Of a DNA stretch of 15,038 bases, positions 6,415 through 14,285 are shown in pieces; positions within the stretch are counted from its first letter, which is position 1; each line of letters starts with the position of its first letter. Made by a program: the position numbers and the translations under genes. Source of the stretch: an uncultured Clostridia bacterium (lineage in GTDB: Bacteria; Bacillota; Clostridia; Lachnospirales; Lachnospiraceae). The DNA is taken from contig CAMZAI010000049.1 in the NCBI GenBank assembly GCA_947304065.1, positions 1 to 15,038 of the forward strand. The letters are read 5' to 3'. A model generated the notes under the pieces. The model worked only from the letters and a program-made list of their open reading frames with translations. It was not told where the DNA came from and searched no databases.

Positions 6415-7341
6415 CTATTCAGTTGTAGAGGCGGGAAGCACTCCCTCGCAGTCAAATGCGGGAATAAAGCTCTCCTCCGCCGTACCGCCGGTCTGTATAT
6501 AGGCCTGCGTGATGCCGATCTTTTCGGCAAAGCCAACGACCCTGTCATACTCCTCTTCGGTAAGCTTCCTGTTGATCTCGGGATAAGCCGACAGATCCGT
6601 AACCGGAGTAAACTGGTTCATTATGCTGATGTAAATACTGTCTCCGTAACTGTCATGCAGGAATCGCAGGATCCTCTTCGAATCCGCGGTCTGTCCCGGA
6701 AGTACCAGATGCCTGACTATCACTCCGCGCGTCATGATCCCGTTCCGATCGAATTCGCACTTACCGCCCGTCTGCCTGACCATCTCGGCAATGGCCGCAG
6801 AGGCTCTTTCAAAGTAATCTCCCGCACCTGAATAACGTTTGGCCAGTTCATCCGACTTGTATTTGAAGTCGGGCAGCCAGACGTCCACGTACCCTTCCAG
6901 CATACGAAGTGTATCGATCGACTCATACCCTCCCGAATTATAGACGACCGGCAGTCTCAAGCCCCTTTTCCGGGCGAGTTCCAAAGCATCGGCTATCCTC
7001 GGTACATAATGAGTCGGCGTTACCAGATTGATATTGTTCGCGCCCTTTTCCTGCAGTTCGATGAAAATGTCGGAAAGCCTGTCCACGGAGATCTTCACTC
7101 CCGCCGAGGCCCTCGATATCTCATGATTCTGGCAGAAAACGCAGCGCAGATTGCAGCCCGCGAAAAACACGGTTCCGGAACCCTCTTTGCCTGAAATGCA
7201 GGGCTCCTCCCACATGTGAAGCGCCGCTCTCGCAACAACGGTTTCGGCACTTACTCCGCAATACCCCTTACCGCCCGATCGGCGGTCCGTTCCGCACGCT
7301 CTGGGGCAGATGCGGCATGCGTCAAAGATCGTTTCGTCCAA
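6415..7341 (-). CDS. PflX-like radical SAM protein (PFL-activase homologue)
   Basis: A 308-residue radical SAM protein. The cluster motif is C63-x3-C67-x2-C70 (AGCNLRCVFCQNHEIS), the spacing that binds the SAM-coordinated [4Fe-4S] cluster. An N-terminal set, C9, C12, C16 and C28, could hold another iron or zinc site. The order matches the COG1313/PflX group, annotated as putative pyruvate formate-lyase activating enzyme homologues; the substrate is not established. No formate-lyase-type partner is visible in the window. The start is a TTG at 7341, preceded by AGGAG about 9 bases upstream. Only 3 bases separate it from the TAG of the DUF1667 gene (7345-7347), so translation is probably coupled. 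It ends in TAG, 14 bases before the PIN/NYN-like gene. Confidence 0.88.
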   Translation of the reverse strand: MDETIFDACRICPRACGTDRRSGGKGYCGVSAETVVARAALHMWEEPCISGKEGSGTVFFAGCNLRCVFCQNHEISRASAGVKISVDRLSDIFIELQEKGANNINLVTPTHYVPRIADALELARKRGLRLPVVYNSGGYESIDTLRMLEGYVDVWLPDFKYKSDELAKRYSGAGDYFERASAAIAEMVRQTGGKCEFDRNGIMTRGVIVRHLVLPGQTADSKRILRFLHDSYGDSIYISIMNQFTPVTDLSAYPEINRKLTEEEYDRVVGFAEKIGITQAYIQTGGTAEESFIPAFDCEGVLPASTTE

Positions 7342-7344
7342 CGT

Positions 7345-7713
7345 CTACAGCTCCTGGTCATTCGCGCTTGCAACAAGTTCAACACCGGTATCTGCTATAT
7401 TATTGCACAGAACATCACCGATTGCAACAGGCGCATCCACCGTGATATCGTAGATCTCCTTCATGCAGTCGGCTATCTTTGACTTCGGGATCGGATCCCT
7501 GGTCTTGACCGCGACAACGGGATTTACGCCGCCTTTTACGCGTACGGTCGAGGTAACGGTCCTGACGGGCGCGAGCACCTCCGTCTGCGCGTAATCATGC
7601 CCGCGCTTGCAGGTATATCCGGTGATGCTCTCGATCTCATCGCCGTTCTTTATGACTTCAATACTGCAGCCCAAAGGACAGCCTATACAGGTCAGATTTA
7701 TCTTTTCGCTCAT
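7345..7713 (-). CDS. DUF1667 iron-sulfur-type protein of the glycerol-3-phosphate cluster
   Basis: A 122-residue protein with the DUF1667 pattern: C9-x2-C12-x3-C16 near the N-terminus (CIGCPLGC) and C35 in TCKRGHDYA, enough to ligate one iron-sulfur cluster. The later part (VRVKGGVNPVVAVKTRDPIPK) is also typical. Members are regularly encoded beside GlpA-like and FAD/NAD oxidoreductases near glpK in Firmicutes and Thermotogae. The likely role is an electron-transfer subunit, doing the job GlpC does in enteric bacteria; that role is inferred. GAGG sits 6 bases before the ATG at 7713. The gap to the upstream oxidoreductase is 18 bases, and the downstream radical SAM start is 3 bases after its stop. 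Confidence 0.9.
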   Translation of the reverse strand: MSEKINLTCIGCPLGCSIEVIKNGDEIESITGYTCKRGHDYAQTEVLAPVRTVTSTVRVKGGVNPVVAVKTRDPIPKSKIADCMKEIYDITVDAPVAIGDVLCNNIADTGVELVASANDQEL

Positions 7714-7731
7714 ATGTCCTCAACACCTTTC

Positions 7732-9027
7732 TCAGCCTTCGTTCAGATCGAGTCTGATATTCAGCTCTTTGATCTTCTTGCCCTCGAGCATCTCTTTCTT
7801 TATCACAACGCTCTCCATTTCGCCGGGCGCCACAACGGGACGCTTGCGGTGGATGATCCTCTCGTCGTCGAAGAAAACGTCCACATAGCAGTTCTTGTAA
7901 ACATTGCCTACCCTGAAGCGGATCGTGAGCGCATCACCCATCATATCGGGCCTGATGACCGTGGGAACCGTGTAACGTACGCCGTTCGCCGTAGTGACGT
8001 TGATAATGTCGCCGGCCGCGGCTTTGTCTCCGTTTAAGCAGTACATCGCGGCGTGAGCGCCGGCATTGCCCGCCTCCTCAGATACGTAGTCGACCAGGTC
8101 ATGTACATGGAGTACGTTTCCGCATGCGAAAATACCGGGCACATCGGTCTCCATGCTCTCGTTTACCTTGGGTCCGTTGGTCACCGGATTCATGCCGATG
8201 CCTGCGCCGTTCGAGAGCTCGTTCTCGGGGATCAGGCCGCACGAAAGGAGCAGCGTATCGCATGTGTACTCCTCTTCGGTACCGGGTATGGGCTTAAGCT
8301 TATCATCCACCTGCGCGATGGTGACGCTCTCGACTCTTTCCTTGCCCTTGATGTCCACAACCGTATGGCTGAGCTTCAGCGGAATATCAAAATCATTGAG
8401 GCACTGCACGATGTTTCTCTTTAAGCCGCCCGAATAAGGCATGAGCTCGGCAACGACCTTAACCTTCGCGCCCTCGAGCGTCATGCGTCTGGCCATGATA
8501 AGCCCGATATCGCCCGAGCCCAGGATGACTACCTCGCGTCCGGGCATAAAGCCCTCGATATTAACGAGGCGCTGCGCGGTGCCTGCCGAATAGATGCCGG
8601 CGGGCCTGTAGCCGGGAATGTTCAGGGCGCCTCTTGAGCGCTCCCTGCAGCCCATCGCGAGCACGATTGCCTTTGCCTTTATCGTGAACATCCCCTGCTT
8701 ACGGTTCATGGCTGTGACCTCGCGGTCCTTTGTGATGTCCATTACCATGGTCTCGAGCAGATACTCAATATTGCGCTCCTTAAGCCGGTCGATGAACCTG
8801 CCCGCGTACTCAGGTCCTGTCAGCTCCTCCTTGAAGGTGTGAAGTCCGAAACCGTTGTGAATGCACTGGTTTAAGATACCGCCGAGTACCTTGTCTCTTT
8901 CGAGCACGAGGATCGAAGGCGTTTCGATCCCGGCCGCCTTAAACGTATCGTAGGCCGAGATTGCGGCAGCAAGCCCCGCAGGACCTCCGCCGATAATGAT
9001 CAGATCTCTTTCACTGTAATTATTCAC
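7732..9027 (-). CDS. FAD-dependent pyridine-nucleotide oxidoreductase of the glycerol-3-phosphate cluster
   Basis: About 431 residues with two nucleotide-binding folds. An FAD motif lies at the N-terminus (LIIIGGGPAGLAAA, residues 9-22), and an NAD(P) motif lies near residue 168 (VVILGSGDIG). Conserved cysteines lie in LNQCIHNGFG (C55) and AMGCRERSRG (C127). The C-terminal FAD segment is GIFACGNVLHVHDLVDY. It is probably the partner that moves electrons from the GlpA-like flavoprotein to NAD or another acceptor, together with DUF1667. Start choice: AGGAG (9040-9036) is 2 bases before the ATG at 9033 but 8 bases before an in-frame GTG at 9027, so GTG is preferred. The difference is two residues. 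The gene lies in the middle of the operon with an 18-base gap to the DUF1667 gene. Confidence 0.9.
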   Translation of the reverse strand: MNNYSERDLIIIGGGPAGLAAAISAYDTFKAAGIETPSILVLERDKVLGGILNQCIHNGFGLHTFKEELTGPEYAGRFIDRLKERNIEYLLETMVMDITKDREVTAMNRKQGMFTIKAKAIVLAMGCRERSRGALNIPGYRPAGIYSAGTAQRLVNIEGFMPGREVVILGSGDIGLIMARRMTLEGAKVKVVAELMPYSGGLKRNIVQCLNDFDIPLKLSHTVVDIKGKERVESVTIAQVDDKLKPIPGTEEEYTCDTLLLSCGLIPENELSNGAGIGMNPVTNGPKVNESMETDVPGIFACGNVLHVHDLVDYVSEEAGNAGAHAAMYCLNGDKAAAGDIINVTTANGVRYTVPTVIRPDMMGDALTIRFRVGNVYKNCYVDVFFDDERIIHRKRPVVAPGEMESVVIKKEMLEGKKIKELNIRLDLNEG

Positions 9028-9048
9028 TGTCATGTCTCCTGTTCCGCA

Positions 9049-9063
9049 GCGGACAATGTCCGC
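9049..9063 (-). other. Small intercistronic hairpin between the GlpA-like and FAD oxidoreductase genes
   Basis: GCGGACA (9049-9055) and TGTCCGC (9057-9063) surround one base. In RNA this would be a 6-bp GC-rich stem with a three-base loop. It lies in the largest gap inside the glp operon (9028-9091), between a stop and the next ribosome binding site. It lacks a U run, so it is not a terminator. It could mark mRNA processing or segment stability. Confidence 0.35.
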
Positions 9064-9091
9064 AGCAGTCTGCTTGTATTTTCCGGATCTT

Positions 9092-10567
9092 TTATTCGAT
9101 CACGTATTTATCATTGAGCGTCTCATTCGGGATCAGCGCCGAGCTGCCGCCGGACTTGGTTACTTTATACAGCGGGATGCCGCACTCGCGGCTGATGATC
9201 TCCATCGTACGCGGCGAGCAGAAACCTGCCTGGCATCTTCCCATGCCGGCTCTGGTCCTGCGTTTTACGCCGTCGAGCGATCTCGCGCCGAGAGGTCTCT
9301 TTATTGCGTCGATTATCTCACCCTCGGTGATCATCTCGCAGCGGCAGATTATGTTGCCGTACGCGGGGTTCTTCCTGATCAGCTCGTTGCGCTCCTCAAG
9401 GCTCAGTTTATTGGGATTTAAGATACCCTTTCTGGTCGCGATGAAGTTGTCCTTCTTTGCCGCGGAGAGCTTCTTCGCCACCATTTCCGCCATCATTTTT
9501 CCGATCGCAGGGCTTGCCGAAAGTCCGGGAGACTCGATACCCGCGCAGTCAAAGAAATACTCGGCGTCGGGGCATTCTTCGATGATAAAGTCACCGTTCT
9601 CCTCATGTGCGCGGATGCCCGCGAATGAAGTGATAACGCTCTTTAGCGGAGGGTTCTTTAAGTTCCTGCAGGCGCTCGCCCTGACCTTATCAAGCTCCCA
9701 CGCGGTCGTGTTCACGCCGTCGCGCAGATCGACGTCCGCGGCGTCGGGTCCCACGAGCAGATTCCCGTGAACCGTCGGAGCTGTCAGGATTCCTTTGCCC
9801 ATCTCGTTCGGAAGCGTAAATATGGTCTTGTCCACAAAGCTGCCGGCTGATTTGTCGAGCAGGAAATAGCAGCCTCGTCTGGGCTTGATCGTGTGCTTGT
9901 CGGCACTGACCATGTTGTGGATCAGGTCGCTGTAAGCGCCTGCTGCGTTCACCACGGTCTTTGTCTTGATCGCAACGGCCTCTTCGGGTTCAAAGGCTTC
10001 GTGTTTTACGGCCTCGATCTCATAGCAGTCAGCCTGCTTTTTGATATCCTTTACCTCGGTATTGAGCTTAAACTCAACGCCGTTCGCGTACGCATTCTCA
10101 GCGAAAGCGATAGTCATGTTGAAGGGGCATACAATGCCCGCAGTCGGCGCATAAAGGGCCGCAACCGCATCGTCGGCCAAATTGGGCTCCATCCTGTGCA
10201 GCTCTTCCTTCTCAATAATCCTGAGCTCTTTCACGCCGTTCTTAATGCCTCTCTCGAGCAGTTCCTCGAGCTTCGCCCTGTCGTCGCCCTCGAACATCAC
10301 AACGAGCGATCCGTTCCTTCTGAACGGGAAATCGAGGTCGCGGACGAGATCGTCCATCATCTCATTGCCCTCAACATTGAGCTTTGCCTTAAGCGACCCG
10401 GGCACAGCGTCGTAGCCCGCATGGATAATGGCCGAATTGGCCTTCGAGGTACCGCAGCACACATCCTCGGCGCGCTCGACAACACAGATTTTCAGGTCAT
10501 AGCGGGACAGTTCCCTGGCTACTGCACAGCCCGTAACTCCCGCTCCTATGATCACAACGTCATACAT
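9092..10567 (-). CDS. glpA: GlpA-like FAD-dependent glycerol-3-phosphate dehydrogenase with BFD-type Fe-S tail
   Basis: A 491-residue flavoprotein. The DAO-type FAD domain starts MYDVVIIGAGVTGCAVAREL with the GxGxxG dinucleotide motif at 8-13 and runs to about residue 370. VVNAAGAYSD (205-214) and SPGLSASPAIG (346-356) are usual in this family. Residues about 404-460 form a BFD-like [2Fe-2S] domain with C408-x-C410 and C445-x4-C450. This is the GlpA plan of anaerobic glycerol-3-phosphate dehydrogenase, which oxidises glycerol-3-phosphate to dihydroxyacetone phosphate. The position right after glpK agrees. Start: GGAGG (10579-10575) is 7 bases before the ATG at 10567. An in-frame ATG at 10585 overlaps the glpK stop (ATGA) but has a weak ribosome site. 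A 2-hydroxyglutarate or other hydroxyacid dehydrogenase role is possible for such paralogues, but context argues against it. Confidence 0.88.
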   Translation of the reverse strand: MYDVVIIGAGVTGCAVARELSRYDLKICVVERAEDVCCGTSKANSAIIHAGYDAVPGSLKAKLNVEGNEMMDDLVRDLDFPFRRNGSLVVMFEGDDRAKLEELLERGIKNGVKELRIIEKEELHRMEPNLADDAVAALYAPTAGIVCPFNMTIAFAENAYANGVEFKLNTEVKDIKKQADCYEIEAVKHEAFEPEEAVAIKTKTVVNAAGAYSDLIHNMVSADKHTIKPRRGCYFLLDKSAGSFVDKTIFTLPNEMGKGILTAPTVHGNLLVGPDAADVDLRDGVNTTAWELDKVRASACRNLKNPPLKSVITSFAGIRAHEENGDFIIEECPDAEYFFDCAGIESPGLSASPAIGKMMAEMVAKKLSAAKKDNFIATRKGILNPNKLSLEERNELIRKNPAYGNIICRCEMITEGEIIDAIKRPLGARSLDGVKRRTRAGMGRCQAGFCSPRTMEIISRECGIPLYKVTKSGGSSALIPNETLNDKYVIE

Positions 10568-10581
10568 GTCAGATCCTCCGA

Positions 10582-12078
10582 TCATTCTTCTTTTGCCCAG
10601 CCAAAGGCATATTTAACGGCTTTGTTCCATCCTTTTATCTTCTCTTCGCGAACCGCCTCGTCAATCGCCGGCCAGAAGGTCTTGTTGATCTTGCGGTTGT
10701 GGATAACGTCATCCTTCGACGCCCAGTAGCCTACCGCGAGGCCCGCAAGATAAGCGGCTCCCATCGCCGTCGTCTCAACGCAGGATGGTCGGTCTACCGG
10801 AGCGTTGATGATGTCGCTCTGTATCTGCATCAGGAAGTCGTTCGCGCTCGCTCCTCCGTCGACTCTCAGGGAGCTCAGCTCCAGCCTCGAATCGGCGTTC
10901 ATCGAGCCGATTACGTCATTTACCAGGAATGCTATCGATTCAAGCGTAGCCCTGATAATGTGATATTTGTTCACGCCGCGGGTGATACCCACGATCGTGC
11001 CTCTTGCGTACTGATCCCAGTAGGGAGCTCCGAGTCCCGTAAATGCGGGAACCACATAGCAGCCGTTCGTGTCAGGAACTTTCTTCGCCATGTACTCCGA
11101 ATCCGGCGCGGAATCGATGAGTCTCATCTCATCGCGGAGCCACTGGATGGCAGCGCCCGCAACGAAGATCGAGCCTTCCAATGCGTAATTGACCTTTCCG
11201 TCGAGTCCCCACGCTATCGTAGTAACCAGCCCGTTCTTTGAGAATACGGGCTTCTCGCCTGTGTTCATCAGCAGGAATCCGCCGGTTCCGTAGGTGCACT
11301 TCGCCTCACCCGCGCTGAAGCAGGTCTGTCCGAACAGAGCCGCCTGCTGGTCTCCGGCCGCTCCCGAGATCGGTATCGCGCCGCCGAAGAACGAGGGATC
11401 CGCAGCTCCGTAGATTGAGCTCGAAGGCATCGGCTTCGGGAGCATGCATCTGGGAATGTCAAGCTCCGCGAGGATTTCATCATCCCAGTCGAGTGTATTT
11501 ATGTTGAAGAGCATCGTTCTCGATGCGTTGGAATAATCGGTAACATGGACCTTTCCCTTTGTCATCCTCCAGATGAGCCAGGTCTCGACGGTTCCGAAGA
11601 GAAGCTCTCCCGCTTCCGCTCTCTGGCGCGCTCCGGGCACGTGGTCGAGTATCCACTTTATCTTTGTTCCCGAGAAGTAAGCGTCGATAACAAGTCCGGT
11701 CTTCTTGCGGAAGGTATCGGTCAGTCCCTTTTCCTTCAGCTCATCACAGTACTCCGCGGTCCTGCGGCACTGCCATACGATCGCGTGATATATGGGCTCT
11801 CCGGTCGTTTTGTCCCAGACGATCGCGGTCTCGCGCTGGTTCGTGATGCCGATCGCCGCGATATCCGCCGCGGTAGCTCCGATCTTCTGCATAGCCTCAA
11901 CGGCCACGCCGAGCTGCGAGGACCAGATCTCGTTCGCGTCATGCTCCACCCATCCGGGCTTCGGGAAATACTGCGTGAATTCCTTCTGCGCGATCGAGCA
12001 TATCTCTCCCTTCTCGTTGAATAAAATGCATCTGTTGCTGGTCGTCCCCGCGTCCAGCGCCATTACGTACTTTGACAT
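10582..12078 (-). CDS. glpK: Glycerol kinase
   Basis: A 498-residue FGGY-family kinase that phosphorylates glycerol to glycerol-3-phosphate with ATP. MALDAGTTSNR (6-16) is the ATP-site loop. The glycerol-binding residues of the E. coli enzyme are present at matching places: R82-E83 (TNQRET), W102 (VWQCRRT), Y134 (DAYFSG) and D243 (GAAGDQQAALFGQ). The full length agrees with the family. The HFYG segment, whose histidine is phosphorylated by HPr in many low-GC Gram-positive glycerol kinases, reads SIYG (221-224). The GGTR segment used by the E. coli enzyme for fructose-1,6-bisphosphate reads FGGAIPISG, without the arginine. AGGAG 7 bases before the ATG supports the start. It is first in a six-gene operon; no glpF-type facilitator is in the window. 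Confidence 0.97.
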   Translation of the reverse strand: MSKYVMALDAGTTSNRCILFNEKGEICSIAQKEFTQYFPKPGWVEHDANEIWSSQLGVAVEAMQKIGATAADIAAIGITNQRETAIVWDKTTGEPIYHAIVWQCRRTAEYCDELKEKGLTDTFRKKTGLVIDAYFSGTKIKWILDHVPGARQRAEAGELLFGTVETWLIWRMTKGKVHVTDYSNASRTMLFNINTLDWDDEILAELDIPRCMLPKPMPSSSIYGAADPSFFGGAIPISGAAGDQQAALFGQTCFSAGEAKCTYGTGGFLLMNTGEKPVFSKNGLVTTIAWGLDGKVNYALEGSIFVAGAAIQWLRDEMRLIDSAPDSEYMAKKVPDTNGCYVVPAFTGLGAPYWDQYARGTIVGITRGVNKYHIIRATLESIAFLVNDVIGSMNADSRLELSSLRVDGGASANDFLMQIQSDIINAPVDRPSCVETTAMGAAYLAGLAVGYWASKDDVIHNRKINKTFWPAIDEAVREEKIKGWNKAVKYAFGWAKEE

Positions 12079-12094
12079 AGCCTTCTCCTTTGAA

Positions 12095-12145
12095 AATCAA
12101 AAGAGCACAACAAAGGGTAAATTCGCATTTACCCTCGTCATGCTC
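12095..12145 (-). terminator. Terminator-like hairpin in the glpK leader (candidate antitermination site)
   Basis: On the minus strand an 8-bp stem GGGTAAAT/ATTTACCC closed by a GNRA-type loop GCGA lies at 12134-12115. An outer 5-bp helix pairs GAGCA with TGCTC (12145-12141 with 12107-12103). It is followed by TTTTGATTTT (12102-12093), and the inner stem itself by TTTGTTG. It sits between the predicted start site (near 12166) and the glpK ribosome binding site, so it is placed as an attenuator rather than a gene-end terminator, though it could also stop read-through from kduI. In other Firmicutes glp leaders are controlled by the RNA-binding antiterminator GlpP with glycerol-3-phosphate; no GlpP gene is seen here. 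Confidence 0.55.
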
Positions 12146-12172
12146 CAATCTCTCCGTCTCTTGGATGATTAA

Positions 12173-12201
12173 ATTTTAGCACATGTAAAAACAAATGTAA
12201 A
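12173..12201 (-). promoter_or_regulatory. glpK operon promoter
   Basis: Minus-strand TTTACA (12201-12196), a 17-base spacer and TAAAAT (12178-12173), each 5 of 6 matches to sigma-A consensus. The start is expected near 12166, giving an untranslated leader of roughly 88 bases. The spacer and -35 box contain a near-repeat (on the plus strand ATGTAAA at 12183-12189 and again at 12195-12201), 12 bases apart, which might be a regulator site. The promoter begins 15 bases after the kduI stop. Confidence 0.7.
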
Positions 12202-12215
12202 GTGTATCCCGCCTG

Positions 12216-13079
12216 TTATCTGAGATCCTTCATAGCGCAGCCGTCCATGTCGTCAAACGCCTGGTTCTCGCCTGCCATACCCCAGATGAAGGTGTATGCG
12301 CGTGTGCCGGAACCGGAATGGATCGACCAGCTCGGGCTGATGACAGCCTGCTCATTGCGCATGATGATGTGGCGTGTCTCGGTGGGCTCGCCCATGTAAT
12401 GGAATACGAGATCGTCGGGACCCATATCGAAGTACAGATAAACTTCCATACGTCTGTCATGTGTATGGCAGGGCATCGTGTTCCATACGCTGCCGGGCTC
12501 AAGCTTTGTCATACCCATAACCAGCTGGCAGGACTCAACCTGTCCGGGAAGGATGTACTTGTTAATGGTTCTGTGGTTAGACTCTTCAAGAGTTCCCAGC
12601 TCAACCTTGTTCTGAGGCTTAACGATAACAACGCCGTCGGAAGGCTCACCGTTCAGTTTGATAAGAACTGTAGGGCAGGTACGATGTGCGGGTGTGCTGT
12701 TCAGATAGAACTTAGCGGGCTCGGAAGCCGATATGCTCTTAAATGTAATATCCTTTGCGCCTCTTCCGATGTACATGCCGTCCTTATACTCAAGGGTGTA
12801 ATCTCTGCCGTCAACAGTAATGATACCCTTTCCGCCGATATTGATAACGCCCATCTCGCGTCTCTCAAGGAAATACTCTGCACGAAGCTCATCTCCTGCG
12901 GTCAGCTTCAGCTCCTTATTTACGGGAACTGCAGATCCGGTAATGATCCTGTCGATGTAGCTGTATACAAGTTTGATATCATCGGGCTGGAACAGATCAT
13001 CAATGAGGAATTCCTCACGAAGTCTGGTTGTGTCATAAGTCTTCACATCGCGGGGTGACGAATAAGTTCTGATTTCCAT
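12216..13079 (-). CDS. kduI: 5-keto-4-deoxyuronate isomerase
   Basis: A 287-residue cupin-type isomerase. KduI (4-deoxy-L-threo-5-hexosulose-uronate ketol-isomerase) turns the unsaturated uronate product of pectin or glycosaminoglycan lyases into 2,5-diketo-3-deoxygluconate. The metal ligands known for the family are present: H205 and H207 (MPCHTHDRR), E212 (MEVYLYFD) and H254 (WSIHSGSG). Other family segments are EYFLERREMGVINIGG and FHYMGEPTETRHI. AGAGG 7 bases before the ATG supports the start, and length is close to the usual 275-285. It is the last gene of the uronate operon, 65 bases after the DUF6171-like gene; that gap contains a minor 5-bp hairpin (13113-13126). No clear terminator follows before the glpK promoter. 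Confidence 0.96.
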   Translation of the reverse strand: MEIRTYSSPRDVKTYDTTRLREEFLIDDLFQPDDIKLVYSYIDRIITGSAVPVNKELKLTAGDELRAEYFLERREMGVINIGGKGIITVDGRDYTLEYKDGMYIGRGAKDITFKSISASEPAKFYLNSTPAHRTCPTVLIKLNGEPSDGVVIVKPQNKVELGTLEESNHRTINKYILPGQVESCQLVMGMTKLEPGSVWNTMPCHTHDRRMEVYLYFDMGPDDLVFHYMGEPTETRHIIMRNEQAVISPSWSIHSGSGTRAYTFIWGMAGENQAFDDMDGCAMKDLR

Positions 13080-13144
13080 AATTATACCTCTCTGTTTTTA
13101 TTTACGGTCATCTGCCGCTTACGGCATGGCCGCGATCAATCTTC

Positions 13145-13393
13145 TTACCACTTCTCTACGGGACAATGAGCCTTTATCCCCGCCGCTCTCACTTCGACAT
13201 AGCAGCCGCATTTACGGCACATGCCCGAAAGCAGGGAATCGCACTCTTTACATACGTTCAGACGAGACCGGTAAACGCTCTCGTCTGACTTTTCTTCCGC
13301 AGGAAGTGAATCTATATAATTCTTAATGCTTTCATATGCCGCCTTATCGGCCATTTCGTAGATCAGGCAACGTTTACACCTTCTAAGGTCCAT
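13145..13393 (-). CDS. Small Cys-rich protein, DUF6171-like
   Basis: An 82-residue protein with eight cysteines arranged as C6-x2-C9, then C48-x2-C51, C59-x2-C62-x-C64 and C77. It begins MDLRRCKRCL and ends CGCYVEVRAAGIKAHCPVEKW. The pattern resembles DUF6171, a family of small proteins seen mainly in Clostridia, with two probable metal sites (zinc ribbon-like or Fe-S). Function is unknown. AAGGG 7-8 bases before the ATG supports the start. It lies 33 bases after the short-chain dehydrogenase gene and 65 before kduI on the same strand, so it belongs to the uronate operon by position. A structural or redox role linked to sugar-acid use is only a guess. Confidence 0.82.
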   Translation of the reverse strand: MDLRRCKRCLIYEMADKAAYESIKNYIDSLPAEEKSDESVYRSRLNVCKECDSLLSGMCRKCGCYVEVRAAGIKAHCPVEKW

Positions 13394-13426
13394 ATTATGT
13401 CCCTTGACCGGATCGTCCGTGTGGAA

Positions 13427-14230
13427 TTATTGAGGCTGCTTGCCAATGTAGGCAAGGATACCGCCGTCTACGTAAAGGACATGTCCGTTTACGAAATTTG
13501 AAGCCTCGGATGCAAGGAACACTGCAGGTCCGACAAGGTCTTCGGTCTTGCCCCAACGTGCAGCGGGTGTCTTAGCAATGATGAATGCATCGAAAGGATG
13601 TCTGCTGCCGTCTGCCTGTCTCTCACGAAGAGGAGCGGTCTGAGGAGTCTCGATGTAGCCGGGTCCGATACCGGTGCACTGGATATTGAACTCACCGTAC
13701 TCCGATGCGATGTTACGTGTGAGCATCTTAAGTCCGCCCTTAGCTGCTGCGTAAGCTGAAACGGTCTCACGGCCGAGCTCGCTCATCATCGAGCAGATGT
13801 TGATGATCTTACCGCCGCCGTTCTTGATCATGGTCGGGATAACTGCCTTCGATACGATGAAAGGTGCGTTAAGGTCAACGTCGATAACCTGTCTGAACTG
13901 TGCGGCAGTCATGTCGCACATGGGGATTCTCTTAATGATTCCGGCATTGTTAACAAGGATGTCAATGTCGCCGACTTCCTGTGAAATCTTTGCTACAAGT
14001 GCATTAACAGCGTCCTCATCGGTAACGTCGCATACGTAGCCGTGAGCGTCAATGCCTTTCTCCTTATATGCTGCAAGTCCATTATCAACGAGTTCCTGAT
14101 TGATATCGTTGAATACGATCTTAGCGCCCGCATCAGCCATACCTGTGGCAATAGCGAATCCGATTCCGTATGAAGCGCCCGTGATCAGAGCGACTTTACC
14201 TTCGAGTGAGAAAGAATTAATAATGCCCAT
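13427..14230 (-). CDS. Short-chain dehydrogenase, gluconate 5-dehydrogenase/KduD type
   Basis: A 267-residue SDR enzyme with the full classical signature: cofactor loop GASYGIG (18-24), NNAG (94-97), catalytic S147 in NICSMMSELGR, and Y160-x3-K164 (SAYAAAKGG). D42 after the second strand (IVFNDIN) suggests NAD(H) preference. The end VNGHVLYVDGGILAYIGKQ is typical of the gluconate 5-dehydrogenase subgroup. Next to kduI it most likely reduces 2,5-diketo-3-deoxygluconate to 2-keto-3-deoxygluconate (the KduD step); interconversion of 5-ketogluconate and gluconate is the alternative. AGGAGG lies 9 bases before the ATG. It is the first gene of its operon, driven by the exact-consensus promoter at 14286-14314. 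The kdgK and kdgA steps are not in the window. Confidence 0.92.
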   Translation of the reverse strand: MGIINSFSLEGKVALITGASYGIGFAIATGMADAGAKIVFNDINQELVDNGLAAYKEKGIDAHGYVCDVTDEDAVNALVAKISQEVGDIDILVNNAGIIKRIPMCDMTAAQFRQVIDVDLNAPFIVSKAVIPTMIKNGGGKIINICSMMSELGRETVSAYAAAKGGLKMLTRNIASEYGEFNIQCTGIGPGYIETPQTAPLRERQADGSRHPFDAFIIAKTPAARWGKTEDLVGPAVFLASEASNFVNGHVLYVDGGILAYIGKQPQ

Positions 14231-14285
14231 GTTTCATACCTCCTGAAAAGTGCTGTGAATAGTTCTGTAAATAACTCGTGGTTTC

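Noticed and set aside
9031..9033. ATG start of the FAD oxidoreductase
   Set aside because: The ribosome binding site is only 2 bases away; the GTG two codons later has normal 8-base spacing.
11939..12148. Leader peptide starting at a TTG at 12148 and overlapping glpK
   Set aside because: The ribosome site is only 3 bases from the TTG, the frame runs into glpK out of phase, and the region is better explained by the leader hairpin.
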